Source: Pyrobaculum arsenaticum DSM 13514
GTDB taxonomy: Archaea > Thermoproteota > Thermoprotei > Thermoproteales > Thermoproteaceae
DNA length: 64,000 bases
Reading direction: 5' to 3'
Assembly (NCBI RefSeq): GCF_000016385.1
Contig: NC_009376.1
Span: forward strand, 930,001-994,000
Shown: one piece after another, positions 7,210 to 16,229 of the stretch
How the letters are laid out: every line of letters begins with the position of its first letter
How positions within the stretch are numbered: position 1 is the first letter of the stretch
Made by a program: the position numbers and the translations under genes
Notes under the pieces: model-generated
The model's database searches: none
The model's input: the letters and a program-made list of their open reading frames with translations, nothing else
What the model was told of the DNA's origin: nothing

Positions 7210-8758
7210 AGAGAAGCCCTCTCGCCACGTGATAAGAAGCCGACCTCTCCCCGAGCCACTCCCTAATTTTAGACGCCACCTCGTTCAGCTCCCTGGCCTC
7301 TTCAAAGGCCTTTGACGTATACAGCGCCTTCTGTCTTATTCTCGGAATTGCCGCGGCGAAGTATGGAAGCACCAGCGAGGAGACAACGTAGTCTACAAAG
7401 ACTTCCTCTCTGGGCTTTAGGCTCGGCGGGGCAGAGGCGTAGACGGCCACAGCCTTCAACACGTCGACGATCATAGAGGGGCCTACCTCCAAGCCGATTT
7501 TGTCCGCGCTCTCTAACAAATGGTCCACGAGGTGCAGTATCCCGAGCCTATCAGCCTCTTCCGCTATCTTCTCTGGCTGGGGGATTGGGAGTCTGATAAG
7601 AGTCGCCACGTCGTTTTCTAAGTAGCTTTTCAAGGTGAGGGCCTTGTAAGCCGCCTCCGCATATGGGCGGTATAAGCCTAGCTCCTTCGCCGTCTCCCGC
7701 GGCGACTTCTCTGGCTCTATCTTCTTGTGAGGCGGCAGTACGTATACGTAGGCAAACCTCCGCAGAAGGGCGAAGCTCATCCTAAACAGCTGGCCCCTAT
7801 CGACGACGTTCATCGTGGCGAATACCCTAAAAGACAGCGGCACACGCGGTGGGTCGACACCGGCCTCCTCCAGCTCCGGAATCTCCACAGACCTGTGCTC
7901 CATGTCCAGGACGGTGAAGAAGCGGCCCATCACCACGTCTATGTTGGCGCGGTTTATCTCGTCTATTATGAAATGACACGGCCCCCCGCCTCTCCTCAGC
8001 GATGCCCAGCTCTCGGCAACGGCTCTTGCAAGGGAGCCCAGCCGCCTCTCCACTCTGCCGTCGGGCCCCACCGCGTAGCGGATGGCCAAGTCCTCGTAGG
8101 CCAAGTCCTCCCGCCCCGCCTCAACCACCGGGGGGCACTCCGTGAAGAAGCACGCCGCCCTACGCGCCAGGAGCGTCTTCCCCACCCCCGGCGCCCCCAC
8201 AAACAAGACGTTTTTCCCCGCCAGCATTAGCAGAGCCACGAATTTCTCCAGCTCGACACTAGGCGCCGCGTCCACACCTCCGCAACTGCGCGGACCGCTT
8301 TGCCTACACGCCGCCTCTAAAATCCTCTTCCCATAAGGCGTCTTCCTAATGTAGTTCTGCGGCACTACCTCAAAGACGCTTATGCCCATAGCCACCACCT
8401 CCTCCAGCCCCAGCGGCTTGTCAAAACGTCGGAAGCCCTTTAGGGGGACGAAGTAGAACTTATCGTACTTCGAAAGCCACTGGCTGTAGTAGCTCGGCTC
8501 CACGCCGAGGCTTTGGAAAAGCCTCTCGCTTTCAGCCTTGTCGACCTGTTTCGCCGGCTCGGCCGCCTTGGAAACCCCCACAAACCCCTTGACGCCGGCC
8601 TTCTCAGTGACGTAGTGAAGGACGCAGTCCCCACTCCTAATCTCTTCCATCGCTTTCCACGGCTTGTCGGCGGGGCTCCACAGGAATTTCCCCACGTGGG
8701 ACACATCGCCGGACGCCTCGACGAAAAACGCCCCGCAGTCTTCAAACCCCGTGCACAC
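7187..8758 (-). CDS. mcrB: EVE-domain/McrB-type AAA+ NTPase
   Basis: 523 residues. Residues about 1-140 look like an EVE (PUA-like) modified-base reader: FLWSPADKPW, a GDCVLHYV strand and KGFVGVSKA follow the EVE pattern. An AAA+ motor follows, with Walker A GAPGVGKT at 188-195, Walker B FIIDEINR at 263-270, a sensor-1 region (FATMNVVDRGQ) and an arginine-rich segment (ALLRRFAYVYV) typical of McrB. The likely role is to recognise modified bases in foreign DNA and translocate using NTP while McrC cuts. GTG 8758 lies 22 bp from an AT-rich box TGTTTTAACTG (about 8775-8785). Which modification is read (5mC, 5hmC or another) cannot be told from sequence. Confidence 0.82.
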   Translation of the reverse strand: MCTGFEDCGAFFVEASGDVSHVGKFLWSPADKPWKAMEEIRSGDCVLHYVTEKAGVKGFVGVSKAAEPAKQVDKAESERLFQSLGVEPSYYSQWLSKYDKFYFVPLKGFRRFDKPLGLEEVVAMGISVFEVVPQNYIRKTPYGKRILEAACRQSGPRSCGGVDAAPSVELEKFVALLMLAGKNVLFVGAPGVGKTLLARRAACFFTECPPVVEAGREDLAYEDLAIRYAVGPDGRVERRLGSLARAVAESWASLRRGGGPCHFIIDEINRANIDVVMGRFFTVLDMEHRSVEIPELEEAGVDPPRVPLSFRVFATMNVVDRGQLFRMSFALLRRFAYVYVLPPHKKIEPEKSPRETAKELGLYRPYAEAAYKALTLKSYLENDVATLIRLPIPQPEKIAEEADRLGILHLVDHLLESADKIGLEVGPSMIVDVLKAVAVYASAPPSLKPREEVFVDYVVSSLVLPYFAAAIPRIRQKALYTSKAFEEARELNEVASKIREWLGERSASYHVARGLLYELPAKV

Positions 8759-8932
8759 ACGATGCGGGAATACCGCAGTTAAAACAGTTTAAGGCCCCCA
8801 CAGGCTGTTGCAAGACGCCGCAGACCAAGCATCGCAGAATGAGCCGGCGCCCTTATCTCTTGTACTTGCCGGCACTGTAAGAGTTAAGCGGCTCTCCGCG
8901 TAATCCTTAAAAGGAGTCCTTAGAGTTTCTAA

Positions 8933-9640
8933 GTGGCGCATAGGGATCTCTTAGAGATTCTCGGCCTAATCGCGGTGGTTCTCATCTTCTTCTACCCGTG
9001 GCCGTACATCTGGCTGTTGATCCAAGTATCCGAAGCCCTCTGCCATTTGTGGGAGCCTGTGGACTACGCCCTTTCGCCGAAGTGTGGGTATGCGGGTGTC
9101 GCAACTGAGGTTAACGCCACGGGCTTCGTCTACGGGCCGTGTCAATACGAGCTTCAGATGTCTAGCTGCGTGGTTGGCCGCGTCACTAAGTTGGGAAACG
9201 TCGTGGAGAGCGTCTGCGTGGCGAGTGATGGGAGATACGCAGTATTCCTAGCCCAAGTCGCGCTCGACACGCGCACCTGCGGCTTCAGGCCGCTGATGTT
9301 GTTGATTGAGCATATACTCGTCGTGGTGGATATGCGGACGGGTGAGGCTGCTTGGACCAACTTCTTGTTGCTAAACGCCACCACTCTAAAGCCCTACTTG
9401 GCGAGCCCAAGCGGCGCCGTTGCGAGTCCTTGGAAGAACCCAGCCGCGCTTAGCCAATTCGTGGTGTTTGGAAAAGACGGGGTCTATCTGAGAAACGCCA
9501 CAGGCCCATACGCCATCGTGATAAGCCGAGAATTCAGAACAGCCAAGGCCAACATCGCCGCCCCCACGCCCACCTCATCCACGCCTATAGAAAACGCAAC
9601 CGGAGCATTCATAAAAATCCCAGCCCCCGGCGGAAAATGA
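8933..9640 (+). CDS. Secreted or membrane-anchored hypothetical protein
   Basis: 235 residues. The N-terminus is one long hydrophobic segment (about 8-35) rich in Leu, Ile, Trp and Phe, acting as anchor or signal. The rest is extracytoplasmic-looking, with eight or so Cys (CGY, GPCQYELQMSSC, VCVA, TCGF) that may form disulfides, which are common in Pyrobaculum proteins. The GTG is 23 bp from TATA box CCTTAAAAGG (8905-8914). No domain recognised. The C-terminal tail (PTPTSSTPI) is low complexity. Confidence 0.65.
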   Translation: MAHRDLLEILGLIAVVLIFFYPWPYIWLLIQVSEALCHLWEPVDYALSPKCGYAGVATEVNATGFVYGPCQYELQMSSCVVGRVTKLGNVVESVCVASDGRYAVFLAQVALDTRTCGFRPLMLLIEHILVVVDMRTGEAAWTNFLLLNATTLKPYLASPSGAVASPWKNPAALSQFVVFGKDGVYLRNATGPYAIVISREFRTAKANIAAPTPTSSTPIENATGAFIKIPAPGGK

Positions 9641-10043
9641 GGAGGCCGTCCCACATGCGTAGCGCAGCACATCTGTCGTGCTTCCCGGATGGGTCTCTGT
9701 CTCTTCTTCGCCCCGCCTTGGTTAGATCTTGTGGCTCCTCCACTTATCAAGCACTCAGGGAGCTGAATACGGCGACCTGAGGCGTGTCCGGCAGAGGCTT
9801 GAACTACACCTGTCCTCATACGACATGAAGACAAGCCACCGCGGGATAGAGGGGGGCGAGTCCTAGACCGCGCCCAGCTGTGAAACCCTGTGGCGTGTGG
9901 AGGGCAGTGGCTAAGGTAGCCGAGAGGCGCCTTGCGCTCGTAGGTACGTGACGCCGTGCTGTCGCCGTGTGCCGTTGTCATAAAAGGGGCGCTCCGGAGG
10001 TCGCCGTCGCTATGTTTATTTAGCCCGCGCGGATGGGTCTTCC
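9641..10043. other. Non-coding gap with a possible decayed reading frame
   Basis: No convincing intact gene. On the plus strand, 9768-9866 reads as YGDLRRVRQRLELHLSSYD before a stop, with no start codon upstream, and may be a gene fragment. The right end holds the promoter of the next gene (TGTTTATTTAG, 10013-10023). The other open frames across here look like shadows with unnatural composition. Confidence 0.3.
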
Positions 10044-10928
10044 GTGTTGCCTTTCTCCGAAGCGGCGTGGCGCCTCGCGGCTGATGCGGCATTGAGGGCC
10101 GCTACGGTTTTCTTCTCGGTATTGGTAGGCCTCTACGTCGCGTCGCGGCTTCTCTGGAGGATAGAAAAGCTGGCGGCCCCCATCTCGAAGAGGACAGGAG
10201 TTCCGGCTTCGCTTGTGGCGTTGGCGGCTGTTGAGGCGAGGACTCCGCACGTGATCTTGGCGGAGGCTTACAAGAGGGGCGACCTCGGCTTCGGCCACTT
10301 GATCCAGTTCACCTTTGCCACGTGGCCCATTAGGGTTGTCCTCCTGCACCTCCGCATCGGAGTGATACCCATTGCGCTGGGGGCCTTGGGGCTGCTAGGC
10401 GCGGCGTACCTGGCGCTGGTCTACCTCTCCTCACTCCTCGGTCTTGCCATATCCCTCAAGTTGAGGAATACGTGGCCGGACATGGCCGCCGAGATAAGGC
10501 GCGTCTCCTCTATAAACCCGCTAAGGCGCGCCGCCGCCGTGGCCGCGAGCTACCTAACCTTCGAGGCGTTGTTCATCGCTCTTGACCTCCTCGGCCTTCG
10601 GTTAATGCTCGATTGGCTCCCTCTCTCGCCAGAGGCCATCGCCGTGGCGTCTATATCGTCTGTTAGGCCCACCTACGGTATAATGGCGGCGGCCCCCCTC
10701 TACCACGGCGGGAGGCTAAGCCCTCTCGAGACCCTCCTCGCCCTTCTGCTCTGGAGGGTGGTTTACATGACGGTGTATGAGTTCCCCCGCTCCGCTGTCC
10801 AGTTCTACGCCTCCATCTACCCGCCGGCTGTCGCCGGCAAGCTCACCGCCTACACAGCTGCCGTGATGTACAGCACAGCCGTACCCGCCATCGCCCTGTT
10901 GTTCGTGCTCGCAACCAGCTTTTCTTAA
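10044..10928 (+). CDS. Multi-pass membrane protein, possible Gate-domain family
   Basis: 294 residues with about six hydrophobic segments. The arrangement of a TM pair, a short EARTPHVILAEAYKRG loop, then TWPIRVV is reminiscent of the Gate/nucleoside-recognition fold found in archaeal membrane proteins, but I cannot confirm it. GTG 10044 lies 26 bp from the TATA box TGTTTATTTAG. The next gene starts 16 bp downstream and could be co-transcribed. Substrate unknown. Confidence 0.7.
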   Translation: MLPFSEAAWRLAADAALRAATVFFSVLVGLYVASRLLWRIEKLAAPISKRTGVPASLVALAAVEARTPHVILAEAYKRGDLGFGHLIQFTFATWPIRVVLLHLRIGVIPIALGALGLLGAAYLALVYLSSLLGLAISLKLRNTWPDMAAEIRRVSSINPLRRAAAVAASYLTFEALFIALDLLGLRLMLDWLPLSPEAIAVASISSVRPTYGIMAAAPLYHGGRLSPLETLLALLLWRVVYMTVYEFPRSAVQFYASIYPPAVAGKLTAYTAAVMYSTAVPAIALLFVLATSFS

Positions 10929-10943
10929 ATATCACTAAAATAT

Positions 10944-11864
10944 GTGGAGATCCTCCCAGTAGGCGAGGAGTCGCTGGGCGTGAGGTCGATGTGTCTCTAC
11001 GTCGAGACCCGCGACGTGCGCATCCTCTTCGACGCGGGGGTCTCCCTCGCCCCCAGGCGCTTCGGCCTGCCGCCCCACCCGCGGGAGCTGGAGAGGGCGC
11101 GATCCGTCAGGGGCGAGATCGTTCGGCTGGCCCAGCAGGCGGACATAATCACCGTGAGCCACTACCACCGGGACCACTTCACCCCGTGGTACCCCAGCGT
11201 CTACATGGCCACTGACGGGGAGACCTACAAAAAGGTCTACGGCGGGAAGAAGGTATTGATGAAGAGTCCAGCCGACTTGAACTGGTCCCAGCGAAGGAGG
11301 CACTACGGCCTCGCAAAGGCGCTTCAAGAAGCCGGCGCCAAGGCGGTGTACGCCGACGGCGGGGAGTGGCGGATAGGGGGCACTGTCATAAGGGCATCTC
11401 CGCCGCTGTGGCACGGCCCCGCCGGGTCGAAGACGGGTAGGGTAATCGCCTTCGCGGTGTCTGACGGCGAGGAGAGGCTGGTCTTTGTCCCAGACGTGGA
11501 GGGGCCGGTAGAGCCGGAGCCAGTTGCCTTCCTAGAGGAGGTCAAGCCCACGGTTGTTGTGGTAGGGGGACCCCCAACATACCTCGGCTGGGAGCTGGAA
11601 CGAGCTTTGCAACGCCTTACCGAGATTATAGACATCGGTCCCCACACCCTCGTCCTCGCCCATCACTTGCTGAGAGATCTCGCCTGGCGCGAGAAGATAG
11701 AGGCTGTGCTTCAGCGTGCTGAGAAGAGGGGTGTCCGAGTAGCAACCTACGCCGGGCTACTGGGCAGGAAAGATGAGCTCCTCGAGGCTATGCGGCGAGA
11801 TCTATACGCCGCCGAGCCTGCCGCGGCTCAACCTGCAGAGGAGGGAATCGACGAGGGTGATTAG
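10944..11864 (+). CDS. UPF0282-type metallo-beta-lactamase-fold hydrolase
   Basis: 306 residues. The MBL metal-binding motif SHYHRDH is at about residues 70-76; further ligands are available in WHGP, in the VPDVEGPVE segment and in the LAHHLLRDL segment. The overall layout (N-terminal CLYVETRDVRILFDAG, then PPHPRELE) matches the archaeal UPF0282/COG2248 family, whose substrate is not established. It follows the membrane protein by 16 bp. The GTG start has an AT-rich stretch (TTAAATATCACTAAAATAT) just ahead, which may be an internal promoter. The C-terminal tail is Ala/Glu-rich. Confidence 0.8.
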   Translation: MEILPVGEESLGVRSMCLYVETRDVRILFDAGVSLAPRRFGLPPHPRELERARSVRGEIVRLAQQADIITVSHYHRDHFTPWYPSVYMATDGETYKKVYGGKKVLMKSPADLNWSQRRRHYGLAKALQEAGAKAVYADGGEWRIGGTVIRASPPLWHGPAGSKTGRVIAFAVSDGEERLVFVPDVEGPVEPEPVAFLEEVKPTVVVVGGPPTYLGWELERALQRLTEIIDIGPHTLVLAHHLLRDLAWREKIEAVLQRAEKRGVRVATYAGLLGRKDELLEAMRRDLYAAEPAAAQPAEEGIDEGD

Positions 11865-12050
11865 TCAACCACTGCTCCGGCGGCTACCTACACAGAGACC
11901 TCCTTTCTAGGCATAAATCGGCACACTGTCCCTGTCCGGCACTAGTTAATAGAGCATTGCGCTAAGTTTTTACAAGCCCCCGACAACTAAGAAGACGACG
12001 CCGGGACGTCGAAGGGGAGACCAAACTTTGCTACTCAGCTCTCTGGCCTG

Positions 12051-12308
12051 TTATATGCCCAAGGTGTCGAGGAGTCTCTTCCATTTCTTGTACTCCTCGA
12101 GGAACTTCAATCCGTCGTGAGTAATGCAGAACTCGGCGCTCTTCTCCACGACGAGGCCTAGCGCTTTCAGCGCTTCCAAGATCTTAGCCATTCTATCGTA
12201 GGCCAGGTTGGCCTCGGTAGCGATGTGTGTCGGCTTTTTGCAACCTCTTTCCAAAACAGCGAGTATGTCTGCCACTATTTCGAGCTTACTTCGCCGTGGC
12301 TTGGGCAT
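12051..12308 (-). CDS. Winged-helix DNA-binding protein (ArnR1/HTH_45-like)
   Basis: 85 residues forming a single wHTH: EIVADILAVLERG, KPTHIATEANLAYDRMAKILEALKALGLV and a C-terminal FCITHDGLKFLEEYKKWKRL helix. This is the archaeal HTH_45 pattern, where the last helix often mediates dimerisation. It is the last gene of a three-gene operon (permease 12836-14041, membrane protein 12286-12828, this gene), overlapping the membrane protein gene by 23 bp. It probably regulates this operon or the divergent secreted protein, perhaps through the 15-bp inverted repeat at 14074-14088; this is inference from position. Confidence 0.78.
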   Translation of the reverse strand: MPKPRRSKLEIVADILAVLERGCKKPTHIATEANLAYDRMAKILEALKALGLVVEKSAEFCITHDGLKFLEEYKKWKRLLDTLGI

Positions 12309-12828
12309 GATACACGCTCAGCGCAAGAAAAACCGCTGTGAGTAGCCTAGCTAGGAGATCAAACAACGAGAGTATAGGGGCCGTAGTGGACAAGCCGTAG
12401 AAAAAGAAGGCAAGCGAGATATAAGGCGGCGACCCCCTATCTAGCGACTTGACAAAGGTGACGCCTGCGATGTAGAATGACAACACGGCGTTTAGCGGGG
12501 CTAGAATCAGACCTATTGGGAGAACCGCATACGCCGCAGTTGGCGTAACCGCTATCGCCACTGGTACTAAAGCTGCGAGGCTTAAAATCTGAATTGTCAG
12601 CCTCAACGCCGCTTCCATCCTCCGCACAGCCCGCATAGGCGCCTCCCCCAGTAAGTTGCTCAAATACATATCCACAACAGCCTCGGCGATCAGCGACGCG
12701 GCAAGCATAGCCATGCCGAAAGAGTAGAGGGACAGCCTCATGTCCGAAAGAGATCTCCAAGCCATGAATACCTTATACGCTACGTATAGCGCCAGGACAG
12801 ATATGACTATGTCTAGTATTATCCGCAC
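12286..12828 (-). CDS. Multi-pass membrane protein of the FtsX-type operon
   Basis: 180 residues with about five hydrophobic segments, few charges, and no recognised domain. GTG 12828 is 7 bp after the permease stop, so it is transcribed with the permease; its 3' end overlaps the wHTH gene. The arrangement membrane sensor plus wHTH recalls archaeal membrane-protein/HTH regulatory pairs, so it may pass an envelope signal to the regulator. That role is inference. Confidence 0.7.
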   Translation of the reverse strand: MRIILDIVISVLALYVAYKVFMAWRSLSDMRLSLYSFGMAMLAASLIAEAVVDMYLSNLLGEAPMRAVRRMEAALRLTIQILSLAALVPVAIAVTPTAAYAVLPIGLILAPLNAVLSFYIAGVTFVKSLDRGSPPYISLAFFFYGLSTTAPILSLFDLLARLLTAVFLALSVYHAQATAK

Positions 12829-12835
12829 AGCCTAC

Positions 12836-14041
12836 CTATTCGTACCTAAGCGCCGACACGACGTCGAGTCTCCCTGCCCTGTAGGCTGGGAGGAGGGCAC
12901 CGACTAGGTTTATCGCCACCACGAGCGCCGCGGTAGCGGCCAAGACCACGGGGTCTAGCACAAGCGACGATATGTTAAAGCCCCCTTGGGGCGGCCTAAA
13001 GGCGCCGCCAGCCGACATGGACTGTTGTTGCATTCCCCCTAACAGCGGTAGCCCCATCTGGGACAGTGGAATTATGAGGAGGAGACCTACTAATACTCCT
13101 ATAGCCGCTATTATGAAGGCTTCGGCGAGGAACATGGCCATTACGTCCATCTTCCTAAAGCCCAGGGCTCTCAGTATCCCTATCTCCTTTGTCCTCTGCA
13201 CGACGCTGATGGACATGGTGTCGTATAGCCAAAGGGCGGTGATCACGGTGCTGACCCCGGCGATGAGGCCGAGGAAGAGCTGGAAGGCGGTTAGGAAGCT
13301 GTTTATTGTCTGGAGGATGGCCTGGGGCGACACCACGTCTACGTTGGGGAAGTTGGCCTTGATTTCGTTTGAAACGGCGTCTATCTGGGATACGTCCTTT
13401 AGGTACACCATCACGAGATTGTAGGTGGTGATGCCGGTAAGCTGGCGGAAGGTGTTTATGTCCATCACCACCCCCCGCGTAGTGTCTACAAAGCCCAAGG
13501 CACCAGTGGCCATTATGCCCGAGGCTACCACAGTGGTTGACCTCCTGCCGATAGCGAGGGATAGCGGTGACCCGACTGCGACCCTCTGCTGGCCAGTAGA
13601 ACGGTCAAAGGCCACGTAGTACCCCACCATGGCGAGGTTTGACCCTACAATCAGCTCCCCGTCGTACAGCGACGTGGGGGGCAGAACTTGGGAAATAAGA
13701 GAGGGGGGCACGCCGTAGACGGTCACGGGGGTCTGGCCCGAAGTGCCGGGCACCCTCACTGCACCCCTCGCCGAGGTTATGGGCACAGCCAGCTCCACCC
13801 CGCTTATTGTTGATATGGTGCTGACATCTGCATCTGTGAACTGAGACCCCATCACGTAGAGCACGTTCATCTGGAAGTTGGAAGTGAAGTAATGAGCAAC
13901 GTTGTCTTTAAACGTCTGGCCTAGCAGAAGGGCGTAGCTCAAAGCGGTGAAGGCGATGACCACCCCCACCACAGCCCCTATGGTGCGGCCCTTCCTTTCC
14001 CACAAAGCCTGCCACGCCAGCCGCAGAATTTCAGGTAGCAT
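12836..14041 (-). CDS. MacB/FtsX-type ABC permease (copy 1)
   Basis: 401 residues. The N-terminal TM helix follows an ALWERKGRTIGAVVGVVIAFTAL segment (split here as ALWERKGRTIG and VVIAFTALSY); a large extracytoplasmic domain (about 45-260) follows; then three C-terminal helices with the FtsX cytoplasmic signature QRTKEIGILRALGF and a terminal ALLPAYRAGRLDVVSALRYE. It should pair with the LolD-like ATPase at 16226. A paralogue lies at 29241-30395 with near-identical motifs. The ATG is 25 bp from the TATA box TGTTTATAAC (complement of 14061-14070). Such permeases transmit ATP-driven conformational change to periplasmic partners rather than moving solutes through the membrane. Confidence 0.88.
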   Translation of the reverse strand: MLPEILRLAWQALWERKGRTIGAVVGVVIAFTALSYALLLGQTFKDNVAHYFTSNFQMNVLYVMGSQFTDADVSTISTISGVELAVPITSARGAVRVPGTSGQTPVTVYGVPPSLISQVLPPTSLYDGELIVGSNLAMVGYYVAFDRSTGQQRVAVGSPLSLAIGRRSTTVVASGIMATGALGFVDTTRGVVMDINTFRQLTGITTYNLVMVYLKDVSQIDAVSNEIKANFPNVDVVSPQAILQTINSFLTAFQLFLGLIAGVSTVITALWLYDTMSISVVQRTKEIGILRALGFRKMDVMAMFLAEAFIIAAIGVLVGLLLIIPLSQMGLPLLGGMQQQSMSAGGAFRPPQGGFNISSLVLDPVVLAATAALVVAINLVGALLPAYRAGRLDVVSALRYE

Positions 14042-14073
14042 AGAACCCGCAACCGCCTAGGTTATAAACAATC

Positions 14074-14088
14074 CTCACTTCAAGTGAG
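14074..14088. promoter_or_regulatory. 15-bp inverted repeat between divergent promoters (candidate operator)
   Basis: CTCACTT C AAGTGAG is a perfect 7-bp inverted repeat around one base. It sits between the TATA boxes of the permease operon (14061-14070, leftward) and the secreted protein gene (CTTTTAAATAACC, 14094-14106, rightward). A dimeric wHTH bound here could control both; the HTH gene at 12051 is the obvious candidate. Confidence 0.45.
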
Positions 14089-14120
14089 TACAGCTTTTAA
14101 ATAACCAATCCACGCGGCCT

Positions 14121-16229
14121 ATGATTCGGAACATATCACTGGCGGTCATCGCCTTTGCGGCGGTACTCGCCTACGCCCAAGCAGTGGTCGGACTCGCTTC
14201 TTCTGTGGACTACCTCTGGCTTGGCGCCAAGTGGAGCCAAGTACCTAAGTTCCCCGGAGACGTTGGGGTTGTGACCCTCTCCTTTTATGTGTCAAGCCAA
14301 TACGTCGACGTTACCATCTCCCTAGACCCTAAGTGCGGCTACGTGGCCCCTCTTGAGGACGTTAGGCTCCCCTCCGCCGGCCCAGGAGTGGTGTCGGCAA
14401 ACCTCAAGGTACTAGCCTACGCGCTGAACGTCACGTGCCCCGCAAACGCCATATTCAACGCCAGGTATAAGGCAGTGGGCGGCTCTCTGACAGACGGCGT
14501 CACCAATGTTGAGTACGTCTCGCTCTACGTCCCGCCGTACCCGACGTACGACGTCTCAGCAAGGGGCACGGCATACCTGGGCATGCCCAGCAGGATAACG
14601 CTAGTTTTCAAAAGCCCCTACTCCACGGCCTCCACCGCAACGGTGCAGGGCCAGGGGGTTAGGGTTCTTTCCCCCTCCGGCCAGTTCTCCGTAAACGGGA
14701 CCTATGCAGAAGTGCCGCTGGTCGTCATCGCCGACTCGCCCTCTGCCTCGTTGTTGGTGTCTGTGCAGTCCCGGGACTGGCTGGGCAACCCGGTGGCGCT
14801 GACGTACACAGTGCCTATCGCCGCGGCTCCCGCCCCGCCTTCGGTTATGTACGTATCGCCCACCGCCTTGTCGCTTAACAAGTACAACAAGGTGAACGTC
14901 ACCATACAGCTCCCCGTTGAGGCTGACGGCACGGCTGTAATCGCGGCGGCAGGCGCAGTCATGCCGCAGTCAAGCATAACTATACCCATAAGCCGGGGGA
15001 GGGGCTACGCCGTGCTGGAGGTCTACCCCGTCTTCTCAGTTGTGACCTTCACTGCACAAGTGACATACCAAGTCACCGGCGTGGCCAAGACGGAGCAGAT
15101 CTCGGCGTCGGCAGCTACCCAGCAGACCATAGGCGGCTTGGCCAAGGTGGAGGTAAGGCCCCCAAGGCTGATGGCCGGCGTGGCCAATAACGTAACGCTA
15201 TCCGTCTCGGCGCCGGGCGCCTTCAACGTCTCAGTCGCTGTAGCGAACGCCGCCGTCGACAAGCCACAGCCCTACTACTTCGGCGGGGTAGACAAGGCAA
15301 CTGCCAGCCTCCTGGTGACGCCTTTGTCGAGCCAACCTGTCACCTTCACTGTGACGGTGTATCACAGCGCCGGGACAGATCAGTACACCATCACCCTTCC
15401 GGTCACTTCGGCAAGCATATTCACAGTAATACCGAATCCGTCTTTGGTTAAGTCTGGCGGAAACCGCACAGTTGTCGTTACCGTGATAAACAGCGGCGAC
15501 GTGGCTGTGCAGAAGGCGGTGGTCACAATCTCCCCCGCCACGTCGAACGTGGTGGCCTCCACCTACACCTTCCAGCTAGGGAGGGTGGCGCCGCTTGAAA
15601 GCGTCCAGCTCCCCATATCCTTCATAGTCCCCGCCACCTACAGCGGCGCCATGGCCTTTACCTACAACATAATCTACACCACAGAGCTCGGCACCACCGG
15701 CTCGTCCCAGGGCACCTTCTACCTACAAGCCTTACAAAGCCCAGCGGTCAACGTCACCTCCGTAACCGTCGTGCCGCAGTTCCCGGAGGCCCGCAGGACT
15801 TTCTACATCTCCGTGACGGTGGTGAACAAGGGCTTCGCCCCAGTGACCAACCTCCAGGTTGAGGCCAGCCCGCCGCGGGGCATTAGGCCGGTCACGGCGC
15901 CTATATACTTCGCCGGCCAGCTCGACCCCCAGCAGACGGCCAACATACCCCTGAGCTTCAACGCCACTGCGCCGGGCCAGTACCAAATACCCCTCGTCAT
16001 ATCCTACACGGATCAGTACGGTAACTTCTACACAATCCCGTACACGGTCACTGTGACAGTCTCCAACGGGACGCGACTCTTCGGTACTATCCGTCAGGGA
16101 ACGCCGATTCAGGGCGGATCAAGTCAGCCAGGGCAAGGCGGCACGATAGTCGGGGCGGGGGTTGCGATGGTGGTTGCGGCGGCTGTTGTCGCCGTTTTGT
16201 ACATGAGGCGGAGAGCCAAGAGGTCATGA
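14121..16229 (+). CDS. Secreted repeat protein with NEW3/CARDB-like beta domains (copy 1)
   Basis: 702 residues: signal peptide (about 1-22), a long extracytoplasmic beta-rich region, and a C-terminal TM helix (GAGVAMVVAAAVVAVLYM) with a basic tail. Conserved segments such as SVDYLWLGA, KFPGDVGV, GVANNVTL, SLVKSGGNRTVVVTVINSGDVA and LDPQQTANIPLSFNATAPG point to Ig-like NEW3/CARDB domains in the C-terminal half. Many NxT/NxS sequons suggest glycosylation. The stop overlaps the ATPase ATG (ATGA, 16226-16229). A paralogue lies at 31271-33337. It probably forms an envelope structure that works with the FtsX permease. Confidence 0.82.
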   Translation: MIRNISLAVIAFAAVLAYAQAVVGLASSVDYLWLGAKWSQVPKFPGDVGVVTLSFYVSSQYVDVTISLDPKCGYVAPLEDVRLPSAGPGVVSANLKVLAYALNVTCPANAIFNARYKAVGGSLTDGVTNVEYVSLYVPPYPTYDVSARGTAYLGMPSRITLVFKSPYSTASTATVQGQGVRVLSPSGQFSVNGTYAEVPLVVIADSPSASLLVSVQSRDWLGNPVALTYTVPIAAAPAPPSVMYVSPTALSLNKYNKVNVTIQLPVEADGTAVIAAAGAVMPQSSITIPISRGRGYAVLEVYPVFSVVTFTAQVTYQVTGVAKTEQISASAATQQTIGGLAKVEVRPPRLMAGVANNVTLSVSAPGAFNVSVAVANAAVDKPQPYYFGGVDKATASLLVTPLSSQPVTFTVTVYHSAGTDQYTITLPVTSASIFTVIPNPSLVKSGGNRTVVVTVINSGDVAVQKAVVTISPATSNVVASTYTFQLGRVAPLESVQLPISFIVPATYSGAMAFTYNIIYTTELGTTGSSQGTFYLQALQSPAVNVTSVTVVPQFPEARRTFYISVTVVNKGFAPVTNLQVEASPPRGIRPVTAPIYFAGQLDPQQTANIPLSFNATAPGQYQIPLVISYTDQYGNFYTIPYTVTVTVSNGTRLFGTIRQGTPIQGGSSQPGQGGTIVGAGVAMVVAAAVVAVLYMRRRAKRS

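Noticed and set aside
9484..10092. A 202-residue minus-strand frame
   Set aside because: Low-complexity Arg/Pro/His composition, no promoter, and antisense to a supported gene.
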